A stretch of 64,000 bases of DNA, taken from Chitinophagaceae bacterium IBVUCB2 (lineage in GTDB: Bacteria > Bacteroidota > Bacteroidia > Chitinophagales > Chitinophagaceae). The DNA lies in contig NFUV01000001.1 in the NCBI GenBank assembly GCA_002127295.1, forward strand, positions 1,488,001-1,552,000, written 5' to 3'. Each line of letters starts with the position of its first letter. Positions within the stretch are counted from its first letter, which is position 1. Both the position numbers and the translations under genes were made by a program. Below, one piece after another: positions 42,517 to 51,173 of this stretch. The notes beneath the pieces are model-generated. The model was not told where the DNA came from, made no database searches, and worked only from the letters and a program-made list of their open reading frames with translations.

Positions 42517-43464
42517 TTATTTATACTGCTCTCCCAGCAGCTTTACTAATTGCTGCATAATGCTATGAAAAGAGCCAGGGGTTTCAATTTTTACTTTATC
42601 GGTATACATCAACAACCAGCGGCAAAAATATTCCGGATGAGCCACCAGGAATTTCATATAAATACGATCCCCTTTTTCCACCTGCGATACAAAACCATGA
42701 TAGAACTTTTGGGCCTGTATATACCGCCCAATATTTTTTTCAAAACTAACTACTGCTTCCTGCAACTCTCTTTCCTGTTGCAGTTGTTGTATATATTCAT
42801 TTAAAGAGGGATGTGGCTTATCATCAAACCGCTCCTCTTTTAATACCAGCTTTCGAATTCTGTCAAGCCGGAAATCACGGTAGTCTTTTCTTAAACGACA
42901 CCACCCGATAAAATGCCAGGTGCTGGCATAATAGAATAACCCGATCGGCTCTGCATCTCTTACAGTTGTTTCTTCTTTGTAAGCAGAATAATATTCCAAA
43001 CTAATAACTCTTCTGTCAACTGCTGCCTGTCGCATAGCCGACAGATGCAATTGCAATGCTTCATCTACTGGTACCGGGCCGGAATGAATAGCAATTTTTT
43101 CATCCAACTCTTCTACATAGTCTTTATCGGTTGAGCGCAGCACTGCTTTTATTTTATACATGGCAGAATCGAATTGTTTTTTTTCTGCCTCATCTGTAAA
43201 ATGCTGAATGAATTTGCTGCCGAGTAATAAAGACGAAGCTTCTTCCTGTGTAAACATAACTGGGGGCAACCGATAGCCTTCCATGATGGAATAACCAATA
43301 CCTGCTTCGCCAATAACGGGAATGCCACTTTCATCTAATGCTTTTATATCACGGTAAACGGTACGTAAGCTTAGATTAAATCTGTCGGCCAATTCTTGCG
43401 CCGTCACTCTTTTCTTTCCTTGCAAGTGTACAAGTATGGCATGAAGTCGATCGACCCTGTTCAC
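42517..43464 (-). CDS. HTH/WYL-domain transcriptional regulator (YafY-like)
   Basis: 315 residues. The N-terminal DeoR-type helix-turn-helix is RLHAILVHLQGKKRVTAQELADRFNLSLRTVYRDIKALDESG, with GIGYSIMEGYRLPPVMFT after it. The WYL domain (about 140-240) contains YYSAYKEETTVRDAEPIGLFYYASTWHFIGWCRLRKDYRDFRLDRI, and a WCX-like C-terminus follows. WYL regulators sense ligands such as nucleic acid derivatives. It is 77 bp upstream of the GyrI-like gene on the same strand and may control it. Confidence 0.88.
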   Translation of the reverse strand: MNRVDRLHAILVHLQGKKRVTAQELADRFNLSLRTVYRDIKALDESGIPVIGEAGIGYSIMEGYRLPPVMFTQEEASSLLLGSKFIQHFTDEAEKKQFDSAMYKIKAVLRSTDKDYVEELDEKIAIHSGPVPVDEALQLHLSAMRQAAVDRRVISLEYYSAYKEETTVRDAEPIGLFYYASTWHFIGWCRLRKDYRDFRLDRIRKLVLKEERFDDKPHPSLNEYIQQLQQERELQEAVVSFEKNIGRYIQAQKFYHGFVSQVEKGDRIYMKFLVAHPEYFCRWLLMYTDKVKIETPGSFHSIMQQLVKLLGEQYK

Positions 43465-43513
43465 GGAGAATAATTTTTGTGGCTGCTAAGATACAGCGGC
43501 AAGATTAGTATTA

Positions 43514-44191
43514 TTAATTGTCTTTAGAACGTATATAATCACTTGCACCTTCTACAATAAATAACTGCGCAAGGCCATACGTAATCATTATAACGACTCC
43601 TGCCAGCTCAAACGACTGGTAAAATTTATTGATGGCCAGTACAGAATCAGAGATCACAAAAAGCAAAGCACCGAGCATCATCCATTTTCCGGCTTCTTTA
43701 TTTTTAATAAACAGCATATGCATGGCCAGCATAAACATAAAGCTGATTACGATGCCATAAATACGGACCGGCAATTTCATGTCGCCAAGATGGGGAGAAA
43801 GTAAAGCGATAAGTCCGACATAATAAACAACTACAATTGCCAGTAAGGCAATATTGCTTTTTATTTGTTCCCTTACCCGAACCTTATGAAAGAAGATGAT
43901 GTAAAATATATGCGCAATTAAGAAAGATGACAAACCCAGTAAAAAGAAAATAGAATTTTTAGATTCAAACATGAGTAGCACATCTCCACCAAATGAAAAA
44001 AGTAATCCCAGCCCGACCCATTTTGCTAATCCGTTTGTAATGCCTTTCACCTGTGATCCGAAATAACCGATCAATACGGGAATGATCAATGGCTTGAAAA
44101 TAGTTTGTAATAAATTGTTCTGTAGCTGAACACCGACAATATCTCCCGCAAGTACAATAAGAAAGAGGGTAATCCAGTATTGTTTTTTCAT
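43514..44191 (-). CDS. YhhN-family lysoplasmalogenase-like membrane protein
   Basis: 225 residues with about eight predicted transmembrane helices and the YhhN/TMEM86 pattern: QTIFKPLIIPVLIGYF near the N-terminus, LGLLFSFGGDVLLMF, FLLGLSSFLIAHIFYIIFF and GALLFVISDSVLAINKFYQSF. TMEM86 enzymes hydrolyse the vinyl-ether bond of lysoplasmalogens; whether the bacterial protein does so is not known. It overlaps the preceding TPR lipoprotein gene by 4 bp (ATGA), so the two are translationally coupled. Confidence 0.85.
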   Translation of the reverse strand: MKKQYWITLFLIVLAGDIVGVQLQNNLLQTIFKPLIIPVLIGYFGSQVKGITNGLAKWVGLGLLFSFGGDVLLMFESKNSIFFLLGLSSFLIAHIFYIIFFHKVRVREQIKSNIALLAIVVVYYVGLIALLSPHLGDMKLPVRIYGIVISFMFMLAMHMLFIKNKEAGKWMMLGALLFVISDSVLAINKFYQSFELAGVVIMITYGLAQLFIVEGASDYIRSKDN

Positions 44192-44784
44192 TTTGTCTCT
44201 TTACAAAATTCATCAATAAATCTATCAGCCTCACCCTCTCCAATCATCTTTGCTTGTTGAAAAAATCCACAAGCTCTATCCATACTATCATATCTTGTCC
44301 AAATCAACCCTTGCCAAACATAACAATTTCCTGTATTATAATTTTGCTTGCTGCAATGTTTGAAGAGACGATAAGAGGCTGCTAAACTATCTAAGTTATA
44401 TTTTGCAATGGCCATTTGATAATAAACTTCATTTAGAGAGATCTGATGTCTATCAGCTTCAGATGCAAATGGTAAGTCAGGGTTCATTTCTATAATAACA
44501 CTATTGCCGCTATTAACCCCTTTCATCTTCAAAACAATTTCAAAAAAATGGAGTGCTTTTGTATAGTTACTATCCTGAAGATAACACCAGCCTTTGTTAA
44601 ACCAGGCATCTTGAAGTTTGCCAGTTTTCTTTATTATTCTATCATATACTTCAATAGCTTCCTTATACTTTTTCTCTTCTTCGAGTTTATATGCTTTAGT
44701 ATATAATTCTTCTGTAGTCGGCGAACAACAAACCAAAGCAAATGCAAGAAAAACCAAAATTAATATTAACAGCTTGTTCAGCAT
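44188..44784 (-). CDS. TPR-repeat lipoprotein
   Basis: A 198-residue protein with a lipoprotein signal (LAFALVCC, Cys19 or Cys20) and tetratricopeptide repeats: ELYTKAYKLEEEKKYKEAIEVYDRIIKKTG, LQDAWFNKGWCYLQDSNYTKALHFFEIVL, and a third weaker unit YYQMAIAKYNLDSLAASYRLF. It probably acts as a periplasmic or outer-membrane scaffold. It begins 12 bp after ispG ends on the same strand and overlaps the lysoplasmalogenase-like gene. No function can be assigned. Confidence 0.8.
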   Translation of the reverse strand: MLNKLLILILVFLAFALVCCSPTTEELYTKAYKLEEEKKYKEAIEVYDRIIKKTGKLQDAWFNKGWCYLQDSNYTKALHFFEIVLKMKGVNSGNSVIIEMNPDLPFASEADRHQISLNEVYYQMAIAKYNLDSLAASYRLFKHCSKQNYNTGNCYVWQGLIWTRYDSMDRACGFFQQAKMIGEGEADRFIDEFCKETK

Positions 44785-44795
44785 TAAAGTATCTT

Positions 44796-46829
44796 TTATA
44801 CTTCCACCCAGGCATCATTCTCTTTGATCAGATTAATCAATTCCTCTACTGCTACTTCACTATTTACATTTCGCTTCATCACTTCTTTGCCTTTATATAA
44901 GGTGATTTTGCCTGGGCCGCTGCCTACATAACCAAAATCAGCGTCTGCCATTTCACCGGGACCATTTACAATGCAACCCATGATAGCAATCTTTACGCCT
45001 TTCAGGTGATTAGTAACGGCCCGGATCTTTGCGGTGGTCTCCTGCAAATCAAATAATGTTCTGCCGCAACTTGGGCAACTTATATATTCTGTTTTTGAAA
45101 TTCTTGTTCTCGTCGCTTGTAAAATACTGAAAGCGGTATTATTGGTAAATTGATAAATATCTTTTACTTCCAGGTATGTTCTTCCGCTAGCCTTTATACT
45201 TTCCAGTTTTGAACTACCACTATAACCCAGGCAAATTCCATCTCCCATACCTTCCAAAAATAAAGCACCTGTTTCGGTTGCAAAATGAATAAGATGTTCA
45301 TCTGGTGTTTGCCAGTTACTATCAGTAATTAATACAACCGGGTTTTTTATTCTCTTGCTCATGAGCTCTATAAACATCCGGCGAACAGATTGCATGGCAT
45401 TACTGTTAGTTGAGCTAAGACAAATAACAACAGCAGGTTCATTCGCTAACTGATCGAGATAAGGACTAATTATATCACTGTCATTATAACAATCAATCAT
45501 CACAAAATTTAGTTTGTCGTTCTTTTGCTCTGCTTCTGCATAACCGCTATCACTAAATATGGGGAAGTACTTTGTTTTATCTGAAGCTTCAGCCCAGGCC
45601 GCCGGATACACAATCACTTTTAATGTTCCGGGTAAAGCAAAATCAAGTAATTGATGCCCGGTAAAAATATAATCGGCAGCTGCATCGCCCATCGTCCATT
45701 TATCTGTTGCAGCATCATAGGTATAACCGATGCTTTGTAAATGAACAGGGTTGATCTTTTCTATTTTACTCAAATCAGCCACAACAACCGGCACATTTTT
45801 ACCCCCAATATTATCAACAGCAAATGTTTCTCTTTTTTTGTACTCAAAGGGATTATAGGAAAGTCCGGAGGTCCGTGAGTTTGTAAGTCCGAAAGATTGT
45901 TCACTATTACCCGAGCTTTCTTGCTGACTTCCCGTCTTTCCGTCTTCCCTACTATATCGCTTCACCAAATCCTTACACACGGGTATTTCAAATTCCGGGT
46001 CTTCTGTCAATGACACACGGATCGTATCACCAATACCATCTTCCAATAAAGTGCCGATACCTACGGCTGATTTTATTCTTCCATCCTCGCCATCACCAGC
46101 CTCCGTAACGCCTAAATGCAACGGGTAAATTTCGCCGAACTCATCAAACATAGTCTTAATGAGTAATCGATAAGCCTGTACCATTACCTGCGGGTTACTG
46201 CTCTTCATACTCAACACAATATTGTGATAAGTTTCTCCTCTTGCTATCCGCAAAAATTCCATTGCACTTTCTACCATACCCATTGGTGTATCGCCATAGC
46301 GGCTCATAATACGGTCACTCAACGAACCATGGTTGGTACCTATACGCATTGCTGTTCCATACTCCCTGCAAATTTTTACCAATGGAGTAAACCGTTCTCT
46401 TATTCTATCAATCTCTTCTGCATATTCTGCATCAGTATATTCAATCTGTTCAAATTTTTTCTTGTCAACATAGTTGCCCGGGTTCACCCTTACTTTTTCA
46501 ATTATTCTCGCTGCTATTTCTGCGGCATTGGGAGTAAAATGGATATCCGCAACGATCGGTGTAGTATAACCTCTTTTACGAAGCTCATTTTTGATATTGA
46601 GTAAATTCTCTGCTTCATTTTTGGATGGAGCAGTAATTCGGATCAACTCGGAGCCTGCTTCTATACAACGAATACTTTGCTCTACGGTGGCTATGGTATC
46701 CATCGTATCCGTTGTCGTCATCGTTTGAATACGTACAGGATGAAAGTTACCGAGCTTTAAATCGCCGATATTGACTTCTTTTGTAGGAAGACGCTTATAT
46801 TGAATAAGTGATTCGCAGTACAATTGCAT
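44796..46829 (-). CDS. ispG: IspG, 4-hydroxy-3-methylbut-2-enyl-diphosphate synthase (long form)
   Basis: A 677-residue IspG of the long form (TIM barrel, inserted domain, Fe-S domain) known from Bacteroidota, Chlamydiae and plants. The N-terminal barrel shows PVRIQTMTTTDT, VADIHFTPNAAEIAA, KVRVNPGN and RIGTNHGSLSDRI. The C-terminal iron-sulfur domain has ISCPSCGRTLFDLQ and AIMGCIVNGPGEM with the three cluster cysteines and conserved Glu. It makes HMBPP in the MEP pathway. The barrel/insert junction, about residues 293-322, carries degenerate 8-bp-period repeats. A -7 element predicts a start at the ATG itself. Confidence 0.95.
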   Translation of the reverse strand: MQLYCESLIQYKRLPTKEVNIGDLKLGNFHPVRIQTMTTTDTMDTIATVEQSIRCIEAGSELIRITAPSKNEAENLLNIKNELRKRGYTTPIVADIHFTPNAAEIAARIIEKVRVNPGNYVDKKKFEQIEYTDAEYAEEIDRIRERFTPLVKICREYGTAMRIGTNHGSLSDRIMSRYGDTPMGMVESAMEFLRIARGETYHNIVLSMKSSNPQVMVQAYRLLIKTMFDEFGEIYPLHLGVTEAGDGEDGRIKSAVGIGTLLEDGIGDTIRVSLTEDPEFEIPVCKDLVKRYSREDGKTGSQQESSGNSEQSFGLTNSRTSGLSYNPFEYKKRETFAVDNIGGKNVPVVVADLSKIEKINPVHLQSIGYTYDAATDKWTMGDAAADYIFTGHQLLDFALPGTLKVIVYPAAWAEASDKTKYFPIFSDSGYAEAEQKNDKLNFVMIDCYNDSDIISPYLDQLANEPAVVICLSSTNSNAMQSVRRMFIELMSKRIKNPVVLITDSNWQTPDEHLIHFATETGALFLEGMGDGICLGYSGSSKLESIKASGRTYLEVKDIYQFTNNTAFSILQATRTRISKTEYISCPSCGRTLFDLQETTAKIRAVTNHLKGVKIAIMGCIVNGPGEMADADFGYVGSGPGKITLYKGKEVMKRNVNSEVAVEELINLIKENDAWVEV
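45861..45952. repeat. Two oppositely oriented 8-bp-period arrays inside ispG
   Basis: First array, 45861-45900, plus strand: AAGTCCGG, AGGTCCGT, GAGTTTGT, AAGTCCGA, AAGATTGT. Second array, 45913-45952: GAGCTTTC, TTGCTGAC, TTCCCGTC, TTTCCGTC, TTCCCTAC; its complement (GACGGAAA, GACGGGAA) resembles the first array's GTCCGAAA. Both lie in frame in a polar linker of IspG. Confidence 0.6.
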
Positions 46830-46834
46830 AGCTG

Positions 46835-46842
46835 CAAAACTA
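46835..46842 (-). promoter_or_regulatory. -7 promoter element for ispG
   Basis: TAGTTTTG on the minus strand matches TAnnTTTG. A start 6 nt downstream coincides with the A of the ATG at 46829, so the ispG mRNA should be leaderless. Confidence 0.45.
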
Positions 46843-46863
46843 ACAAAGATGGGGCAGCAAAGT

Positions 46864-47496
46864 TTACCAATCTTTAGTTTGCGAGCCGCCGCTTTTAGAC
46901 TTTTGTTTTTGCAATCTTTGTTGGGCTTCTTTTTCTTTTTGTTCCAACAGTTTAAGGCGTTGCTCGGCTTCTTTGGGACTTAGTTTAGATTGTTGCTGCT
47001 TTTTTTGCTGCTGCTCGTTTTTCTTTTTTTGCTTGTCGTCCTGCTTTTTTGGGGGAGGATTTTTCTTTTTTAATTCCAGTAATGCTTTTTGAAGATTTTC
47101 CCTTGCTTCCTTATCGTTGGGGTCTTGCCGCAAAGCATTTTTATAGGCTTCAGCGCTTTCTTCTAATTTTTTTTGCTGACTTAACACCGCCCCTTTGTTA
47201 TAATATGATTTTGCTTTTAAGGCTGCCTCTTTTGCGTCACCTGCGATTTGGGTAAATGCTTTTACGGCCTCATCACTTTTATTTTGTTTTGTTAAGGTAT
47301 TAGCCCGGTTGAATTTTGCGGTTGTATTTGCAGGATCTGCTTTTAATGCATTTTCATATTCTGTTGCAGCCTGGTCAAACTGCTGTTGCTTATACAGGTC
47401 ATTTCCTGATTGAATAGCTTTTTGCACAACTTCTTTTTGTCCCACCGAAGCAGTTGAACTTATTATACATAATAATATTATTAATGAATACTTCAT
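46864..47496 (-). CDS. TPR protein of a Bat module (BatC/BatE-like)
   Basis: A 210-residue protein with signal peptide (STASVGQ) and three TPR units (GNDLYKQQQFDQAATEYENALKADPANTTAKFNRANTL, then KAKSYYNKGAVLSQQKKLEESAEAYKNALRQDPNDKEAREN). The tail from about 140 is extremely rich in Lys and Gln (KKKNEQQQKKQQQ) and probably a charged coiled or disordered region. It overlaps the VWA gene by 4 bp. In Bacteroidota Bat operons VWA and TPR proteins act together at the inner membrane in aerotolerance or stress. Confidence 0.82.
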   Translation of the reverse strand: MKYSLIILLCIISSTASVGQKEVVQKAIQSGNDLYKQQQFDQAATEYENALKADPANTTAKFNRANTLTKQNKSDEAVKAFTQIAGDAKEAALKAKSYYNKGAVLSQQKKLEESAEAYKNALRQDPNDKEARENLQKALLELKKKNPPPKKQDDKQKKKNEQQQKKQQQSKLSPKEAEQRLKLLEQKEKEAQQRLQKQKSKSGGSQTKDW

Positions 47497-48494
47497 ACAC
47501 TGACCTTTTTTCTTTCAGGAATAAAAAATTCAACCAACAGGATTATAAACATCCCTAGTGCCAGCCACATATAGTATGTGTTGAAATTCATTTGCGATAC
47601 GTCACTAAAAGCTTTGGTTTCGATTTGTGATAATTGTGATTTCACTGCTTTAACTGCTTCATCACTGCCTTCCAATCGAATGTAAACACCATTTGTTTGC
47701 TGCGCAATATCTTTTAGCACCTGCTCATTCAATTTTGAGATCACCGTAGCACCCGTTTCATCTTTTTTCACATCTCCGGTTGCAGGATCAGGGATAGTTG
47801 TGCCTTCAGGAGAACCAATACCAATGGTATTGATCATCACCCCCTCTTCGGAAAGATTGGTTGCCGTTTTTACGGCTTCTTCATCATGCCCTTCTCCATC
47901 AGAAATTAATATCACGGCTTTGTATCTTCTCTCTGCAGGATTAAAAACCTTTGCACTCATTGTTAATGCTTCGCCGATAACAGTTCCTTGTTGTGGGACC
48001 GCATCCGGACCAGCAGACGCAACAAACATTTTGGCAGCTCCATGATCAACTGTTAAAGGCATTTGTAAATAAGCTTTACCTGCAAATAACACTAATGCAA
48101 TCCTGTCGTTCGGCATTTCCGTCATTAACTTACCTATAAATTGTCTTGCTCTTTCAAGGCGACTTGGTTGCAGATCCGTTGCCAGCATACTTTTACTTAC
48201 GTCCAATGCAATGGCAACATCAATTCCTTTTCTATTTATACTGTCCGATGCGCCTGGTTTGCGGGGATTCATAACGGCTAATACACCGAATGCAAAGCCT
48301 ATACAAAGAAGAATAAATTTTATAGCAAATTTTACAGGAGAATATCCAGCAGTTAATACGTTAATTAATATTTTATCCCCCATTCGCTTCTTTACTTTTC
48401 TTTTCCATTGCAGCAATGCAAGAAAGAGCAGCCCCAAAATAGCAAGGGCGGCAAACAGGTAAATAAACTCTTTATATTGAAATTGGAAAGACAA
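47493..48494 (-). CDS. VWA-domain membrane protein (BatA/BatB-like)
   Basis: 333 residues with two N-terminal transmembrane helices (FAALAILGLLFLALLQW and AIKFILLCIGFAFGVLAV), a von Willebrand A domain from about 90 and one C-terminal helix (YYMWLALGMFIILLVEFF). The MIDAS metal site is DVSKSM (DxSxS), with later TVDHG and ISDGEGHDEE segments. It is translationally coupled to the TPR gene. Only one VWA and one TPR gene are here; moxR, a DUF58 gene, the second VWA gene and batD are not adjacent. Confidence 0.85.
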   Translation of the reverse strand: MSFQFQYKEFIYLFAALAILGLLFLALLQWKRKVKKRMGDKILINVLTAGYSPVKFAIKFILLCIGFAFGVLAVMNPRKPGASDSINRKGIDVAIALDVSKSMLATDLQPSRLERARQFIGKLMTEMPNDRIALVLFAGKAYLQMPLTVDHGAAKMFVASAGPDAVPQQGTVIGEALTMSAKVFNPAERRYKAVILISDGEGHDEEAVKTATNLSEEGVMINTIGIGSPEGTTIPDPATGDVKKDETGATVISKLNEQVLKDIAQQTNGVYIRLEGSDEAVKAVKSQLSQIETKAFSDVSQMNFNTYYMWLALGMFIILLVEFFIPERKKVSV

Positions 48495-48603
48495 GTTGAA
48501 AATTATTATCGGCTCAATTCTCCAACAATCAAGCCATAGTTACCCAATCAATAGCAAGTAGTATTCAATTGCAAATCTGCATATTAGCACCTCTAACTAT
48601 GCT

Positions 48604-49413
48604 TTACATTTTCCCTTCAAAAAAACCAAGCTCCTTTAATATATCCTTTAGCATCTTCATTCTCACTGTCCACATATCAAAATCCTTGTCCGGCGACTCA
48701 ATATTCAGCACAAAAAAATACGGGTGATTATTTTCTTCGATCCAGCCCACGATCCAGCCGATAGCATGCCCGTTTTCGGAAAAACCCCAACCTGTTTTGT
48801 AACCCAGGCGATAGTTACTGTTGTTTTCAAACAACATGGCTCGTTTTACCATTTCCTGGTAGCTTTTAAAAAATGGAAGTTGGTTGAAGTATAACCGTTT
48901 TACCATACCAAGTTCTTCATCTGGTTTTATTTTTAATGAATTATTCAACCAGAAAGAATCAATAGGACCAACAATTTTTTGTGTACCATACTTCAATGAA
49001 TCCAACCAAAGCTGCATGGTATCTTTTCCAATTCTTCTGGCTACTTCCTGGTAATAATTTACAGATGAAACCCTGAACGCATTGTACATATTTAAATCCT
49101 GGTTCCAATCTTCGATGCGTCGTTTTACACCATCCCATTTTATAATCATACTATCGCTGCTGATCTTGCCGGTTTGCAAACCAATTAAAGAATTTACAAT
49201 CTTAAAAGTGGAAGCTGGCAGGTAACTGCTATCCCTGTAACGACCCAGGTTATGCACCGTAAATTTTCCCGTGCCGTTATCCATCAATGCAAAGCATCCG
49301 TCTACTTTGTTTTCATCAAAATACTTCTTCAATTTTTTATCCTGCTTTACATTATTGGGGGAGCAGGCTGCGATCAATACCGGTAAAAGTAACGCATAGA
49401 AAAAACGCCTCAT
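48604..49413 (-). CDS. Class D (OXA-type) beta-lactamase-like lipoprotein
   Basis: 269 residues. The lipoprotein signal is LIAACSPNN (Cys17). Class D serine beta-lactamase motifs occur in order: STFK (Ser68 to Lys71), SSV (Ser116 to Val118, the SxV motif), YGT (142-144, in place of YGN), FWL (the conserved omega-region Trp155) and KTG (206-208) followed by WGF. All catalytic motifs are intact, so hydrolysis of some beta-lactams is likely; the spectrum is not predictable. It stands alone with its own promoter, suggesting a resident chromosomal gene rather than a cassette. Confidence 0.88.
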   Translation of the reverse strand: MRRFFYALLLPVLIAACSPNNVKQDKKLKKYFDENKVDGCFALMDNGTGKFTVHNLGRYRDSSYLPASTFKIVNSLIGLQTGKISSDSMIIKWDGVKRRIEDWNQDLNMYNAFRVSSVNYYQEVARRIGKDTMQLWLDSLKYGTQKIVGPIDSFWLNNSLKIKPDEELGMVKRLYFNQLPFFKSYQEMVKRAMLFENNSNYRLGYKTGWGFSENGHAIGWIVGWIEENNHPYFFVLNIESPDKDFDMWTVRMKMLKDILKELGFFEGKM

Positions 49414-49430
49414 TGGTGTTCAAATTTGTG

Positions 49431-49438
49431 CAAAGTTA
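49431..49438 (-). promoter_or_regulatory. -7 promoter element for the beta-lactamase-like gene
   Basis: TAACTTTG on the minus strand matches TAnnTTTG exactly; the expected start near 49425 gives a leader of about 12 nt. Confidence 0.5.
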
Positions 49439-49530
49439 ACCGCTAAAGGGTTCCCTAATTGTAGGGGAAAATAATAAACAGGCAATTTTTTTACCCTTAA
49501 GCCGTTTTTTAAAAGCTTAACAATCTCCTT

Positions 49531-50451
49531 ATGAAAAGACTAATATATCCTTCCATCCTATTCGCCCTGTGCATAGTTCTTTTTACCAGTTGCGAAAAGG
49601 AAGTTGGCAATAATGCCAGCGAGGCCAAATTGGTTTTCAAATTCAAATTTGATTCTACGCAGGCGAGGCTTAATAATATTGGTCAATCCTCAACTATACC
49701 TGCCGGTAACGCTGGCCAAAGCCCCATTTTCAATAAAATGAGTGCCCACTATGTTGAGCTGGCGCCATCAGCACTAACTGCTTTAGGTGGCGGGGCGGTT
49801 TTGTATCATGCTGCTGAAACAACTATTGGGGGTTCCACTGCTATTGATTTTGAAAAAGCATTTTTTGCAGGCAATGATGAAACTTTTTATTCCATCCCCA
49901 TTAAAAATATTACCCCTGGTGAGTATGAATGGTTGCGGGTGTCATTGGCTTATCAAAATTTTGATATCAAATATTATGTAGATACTGTTATCAGCGGTTT
50001 TACTATCAAATCTATTTTTCCCGGAACAGCTGCCGGCTTTATCGGTTATAAAACATATATCAAGAACCTTGCTATCAAAAATCAAAGCATTGTAGTAAAT
50101 GCAAATAAAACACAAGGCTTCTGGGCTTTTGAAACAAATATTAACTACCTCGGAACGAATTATCCTTTTACATCATCTGGGCAAGCCCCGGCTGGTGCTA
50201 CTACAGTACCTAATCCAATTTTTGCTACGTCGCCAATACCGGCAGGCTCATGTGTTGTAACGGCTGCTATTACTCCGGGCAAATTAAGGATCTCCGGCAA
50301 TGAAACCACTGATATTATAATTGAGGTATCACTTTCAACCAATAAAAGTTTTGAGTGGACTGAAGTTGTAGCAGATGGGAGATGGGAACCGGGCAAAGGC
50401 GAAGGCGTTGTGGATATGGGTATTCGTGGCATGATCCCAAGGATCAAATAA
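49531..50451 (+). CDS. Lipoprotein of unknown function
   Basis: 306 residues, not recognised with certainty. A lipoprotein signal (IVLFTSCEKE, Cys21) is followed by a beta-rich protein with few charged clusters; it has KLVFKFKFDSTQARLNNIG at the start and a GRWEPGKGEGVVDMGIRGMIPRIK C-terminus. The pattern resembles large families of Bacteroidota surface lipoproteins with a beta-sandwich. It is divergent from the beta-lactamase-like gene and convergent with the gene at 50454, which starts 3 bp after its stop. Confidence 0.7.
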   Translation: MKRLIYPSILFALCIVLFTSCEKEVGNNASEAKLVFKFKFDSTQARLNNIGQSSTIPAGNAGQSPIFNKMSAHYVELAPSALTALGGGAVLYHAAETTIGGSTAIDFEKAFFAGNDETFYSIPIKNITPGEYEWLRVSLAYQNFDIKYYVDTVISGFTIKSIFPGTAAGFIGYKTYIKNLAIKNQSIVVNANKTQGFWAFETNINYLGTNYPFTSSGQAPAGATTVPNPIFATSPIPAGSCVVTAAITPGKLRISGNETTDIIIEVSLSTNKSFEWTEVVADGRWEPGKGEGVVDMGIRGMIPRIK

Positions 50452-50453
50452 TT

Positions 50454-50978
50454 TCATTTCTGCCTTAACAGAACTGCTTTCTGATAACTAGCCACTTTAT
50501 AACTATCGACAGGAGGACTATCTTTTGTTCCGCCGGTAGTAGCTATTGGCTTTACACTGATATTATAAAACTCCACGATTAATTTATCATCTTCCATCCA
50601 GTAATTATTTATGATGGTTGAGTTTTGCACAGTAAAGGCACCGCTTAGTTTATCGGCAAGCCAGAATTGGTCGAGTATTATTCCATTGTTCTCATTTATC
50701 TGCCAATGTATTTTTGAACTGTCTTTGCAAGTCAAAAAATAAGGCCGGTTGTCTTTTGTGGCATCGCCATAAATTATTTGCCAGGTCCATGTATTAATGC
50801 TGTCCGTCGGATGAATTCGCAGTTCCATGTTTACCTCCTGCGGTTCTGCCTTGCCGGTTTTATACCATTTTAGCTGGCCACGCCATTTTCCTTCCCAGCT
50901 TTGCGGGAATGCCTGTTGGGCATTTATATAAATTGAGGAGCAAAGAAGGATGAGAAACAGGATAATTCGCATAATCAT
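50454..50978 (-). CDS. Secreted protein of unknown function
   Basis: 174 residues with a clear signal peptide ending SIYINAQQ. The mature part begins WEGKWRGQLKWY and alternates short strands (VNMELRIHPTD, TWTWQIIYGD, IHWQINENNGIILDQFWLADKLSGAF, NNYWMEDDKLIVEFY), which suggests a small beta-barrel or lipocalin-like fold. That fold is inferred from pattern only. No motif points to an activity. Confidence 0.7.
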   Translation of the reverse strand: MIMRIILFLILLCSSIYINAQQAFPQSWEGKWRGQLKWYKTGKAEPQEVNMELRIHPTDSINTWTWQIIYGDATKDNRPYFLTCKDSSKIHWQINENNGIILDQFWLADKLSGAFTVQNSTIINNYWMEDDKLIVEFYNISVKPIATTGGTKDSPPVDSYKVASYQKAVLLRQK

Positions 50979-50990
50979 GTTTATTAAAAA

Positions 50991-51024
50991 TAAAAAATCC
51001 CGTCTCTATTAACTGAGACAGGAT
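50991..51024 (-). terminator. Intrinsic terminator of the 42-residue lipoprotein gene
   Basis: Stem ATCCCGTCTC/GAGACAGGAT (one G-T pair) with an 8-nt loop is followed, on the minus strand, by TTTTTTATTTTT. It lies 20 bp past the small lipoprotein's stop. Confidence 0.75.
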
Positions 51025-51044
51025 GAATAATTTTTTAGAAGGTC

Positions 51045-51173
51045 TTACATATAAAAGCCGCCTTTTTGCTTATAATGCTTATTACCCTGGCAATCTCTTT
51101 TAGTGGCTGCACAAGAACTCATAACAAAAGCAACTGTAGCTACAAGAGCTAAACAAAGAAAAAATTTTTTCAT
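51045..51173 (-). CDS. Small lipoprotein (42 residues)
   Basis: An ATG at 51173 opens 42 codons ending in TAA at 51047-51045. The product has a textbook lipoprotein signal (MKKFFLCLALVATVAFVMSSC, Cys21) and only 21 mature residues, CAATKRDCQGNKHYKQKGGFYM, with a second Cys and a basic/aromatic tail. An intrinsic terminator follows it and a TACTTTCG element (51265-51272) lies upstream on the same strand, so it is probably a real gene. The rest of 51174-51408 holds only these promoter signals. Confidence 0.7.
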   Translation of the reverse strand: MKKFFLCLALVATVAFVMSSCAATKRDCQGNKHYKQKGGFYM

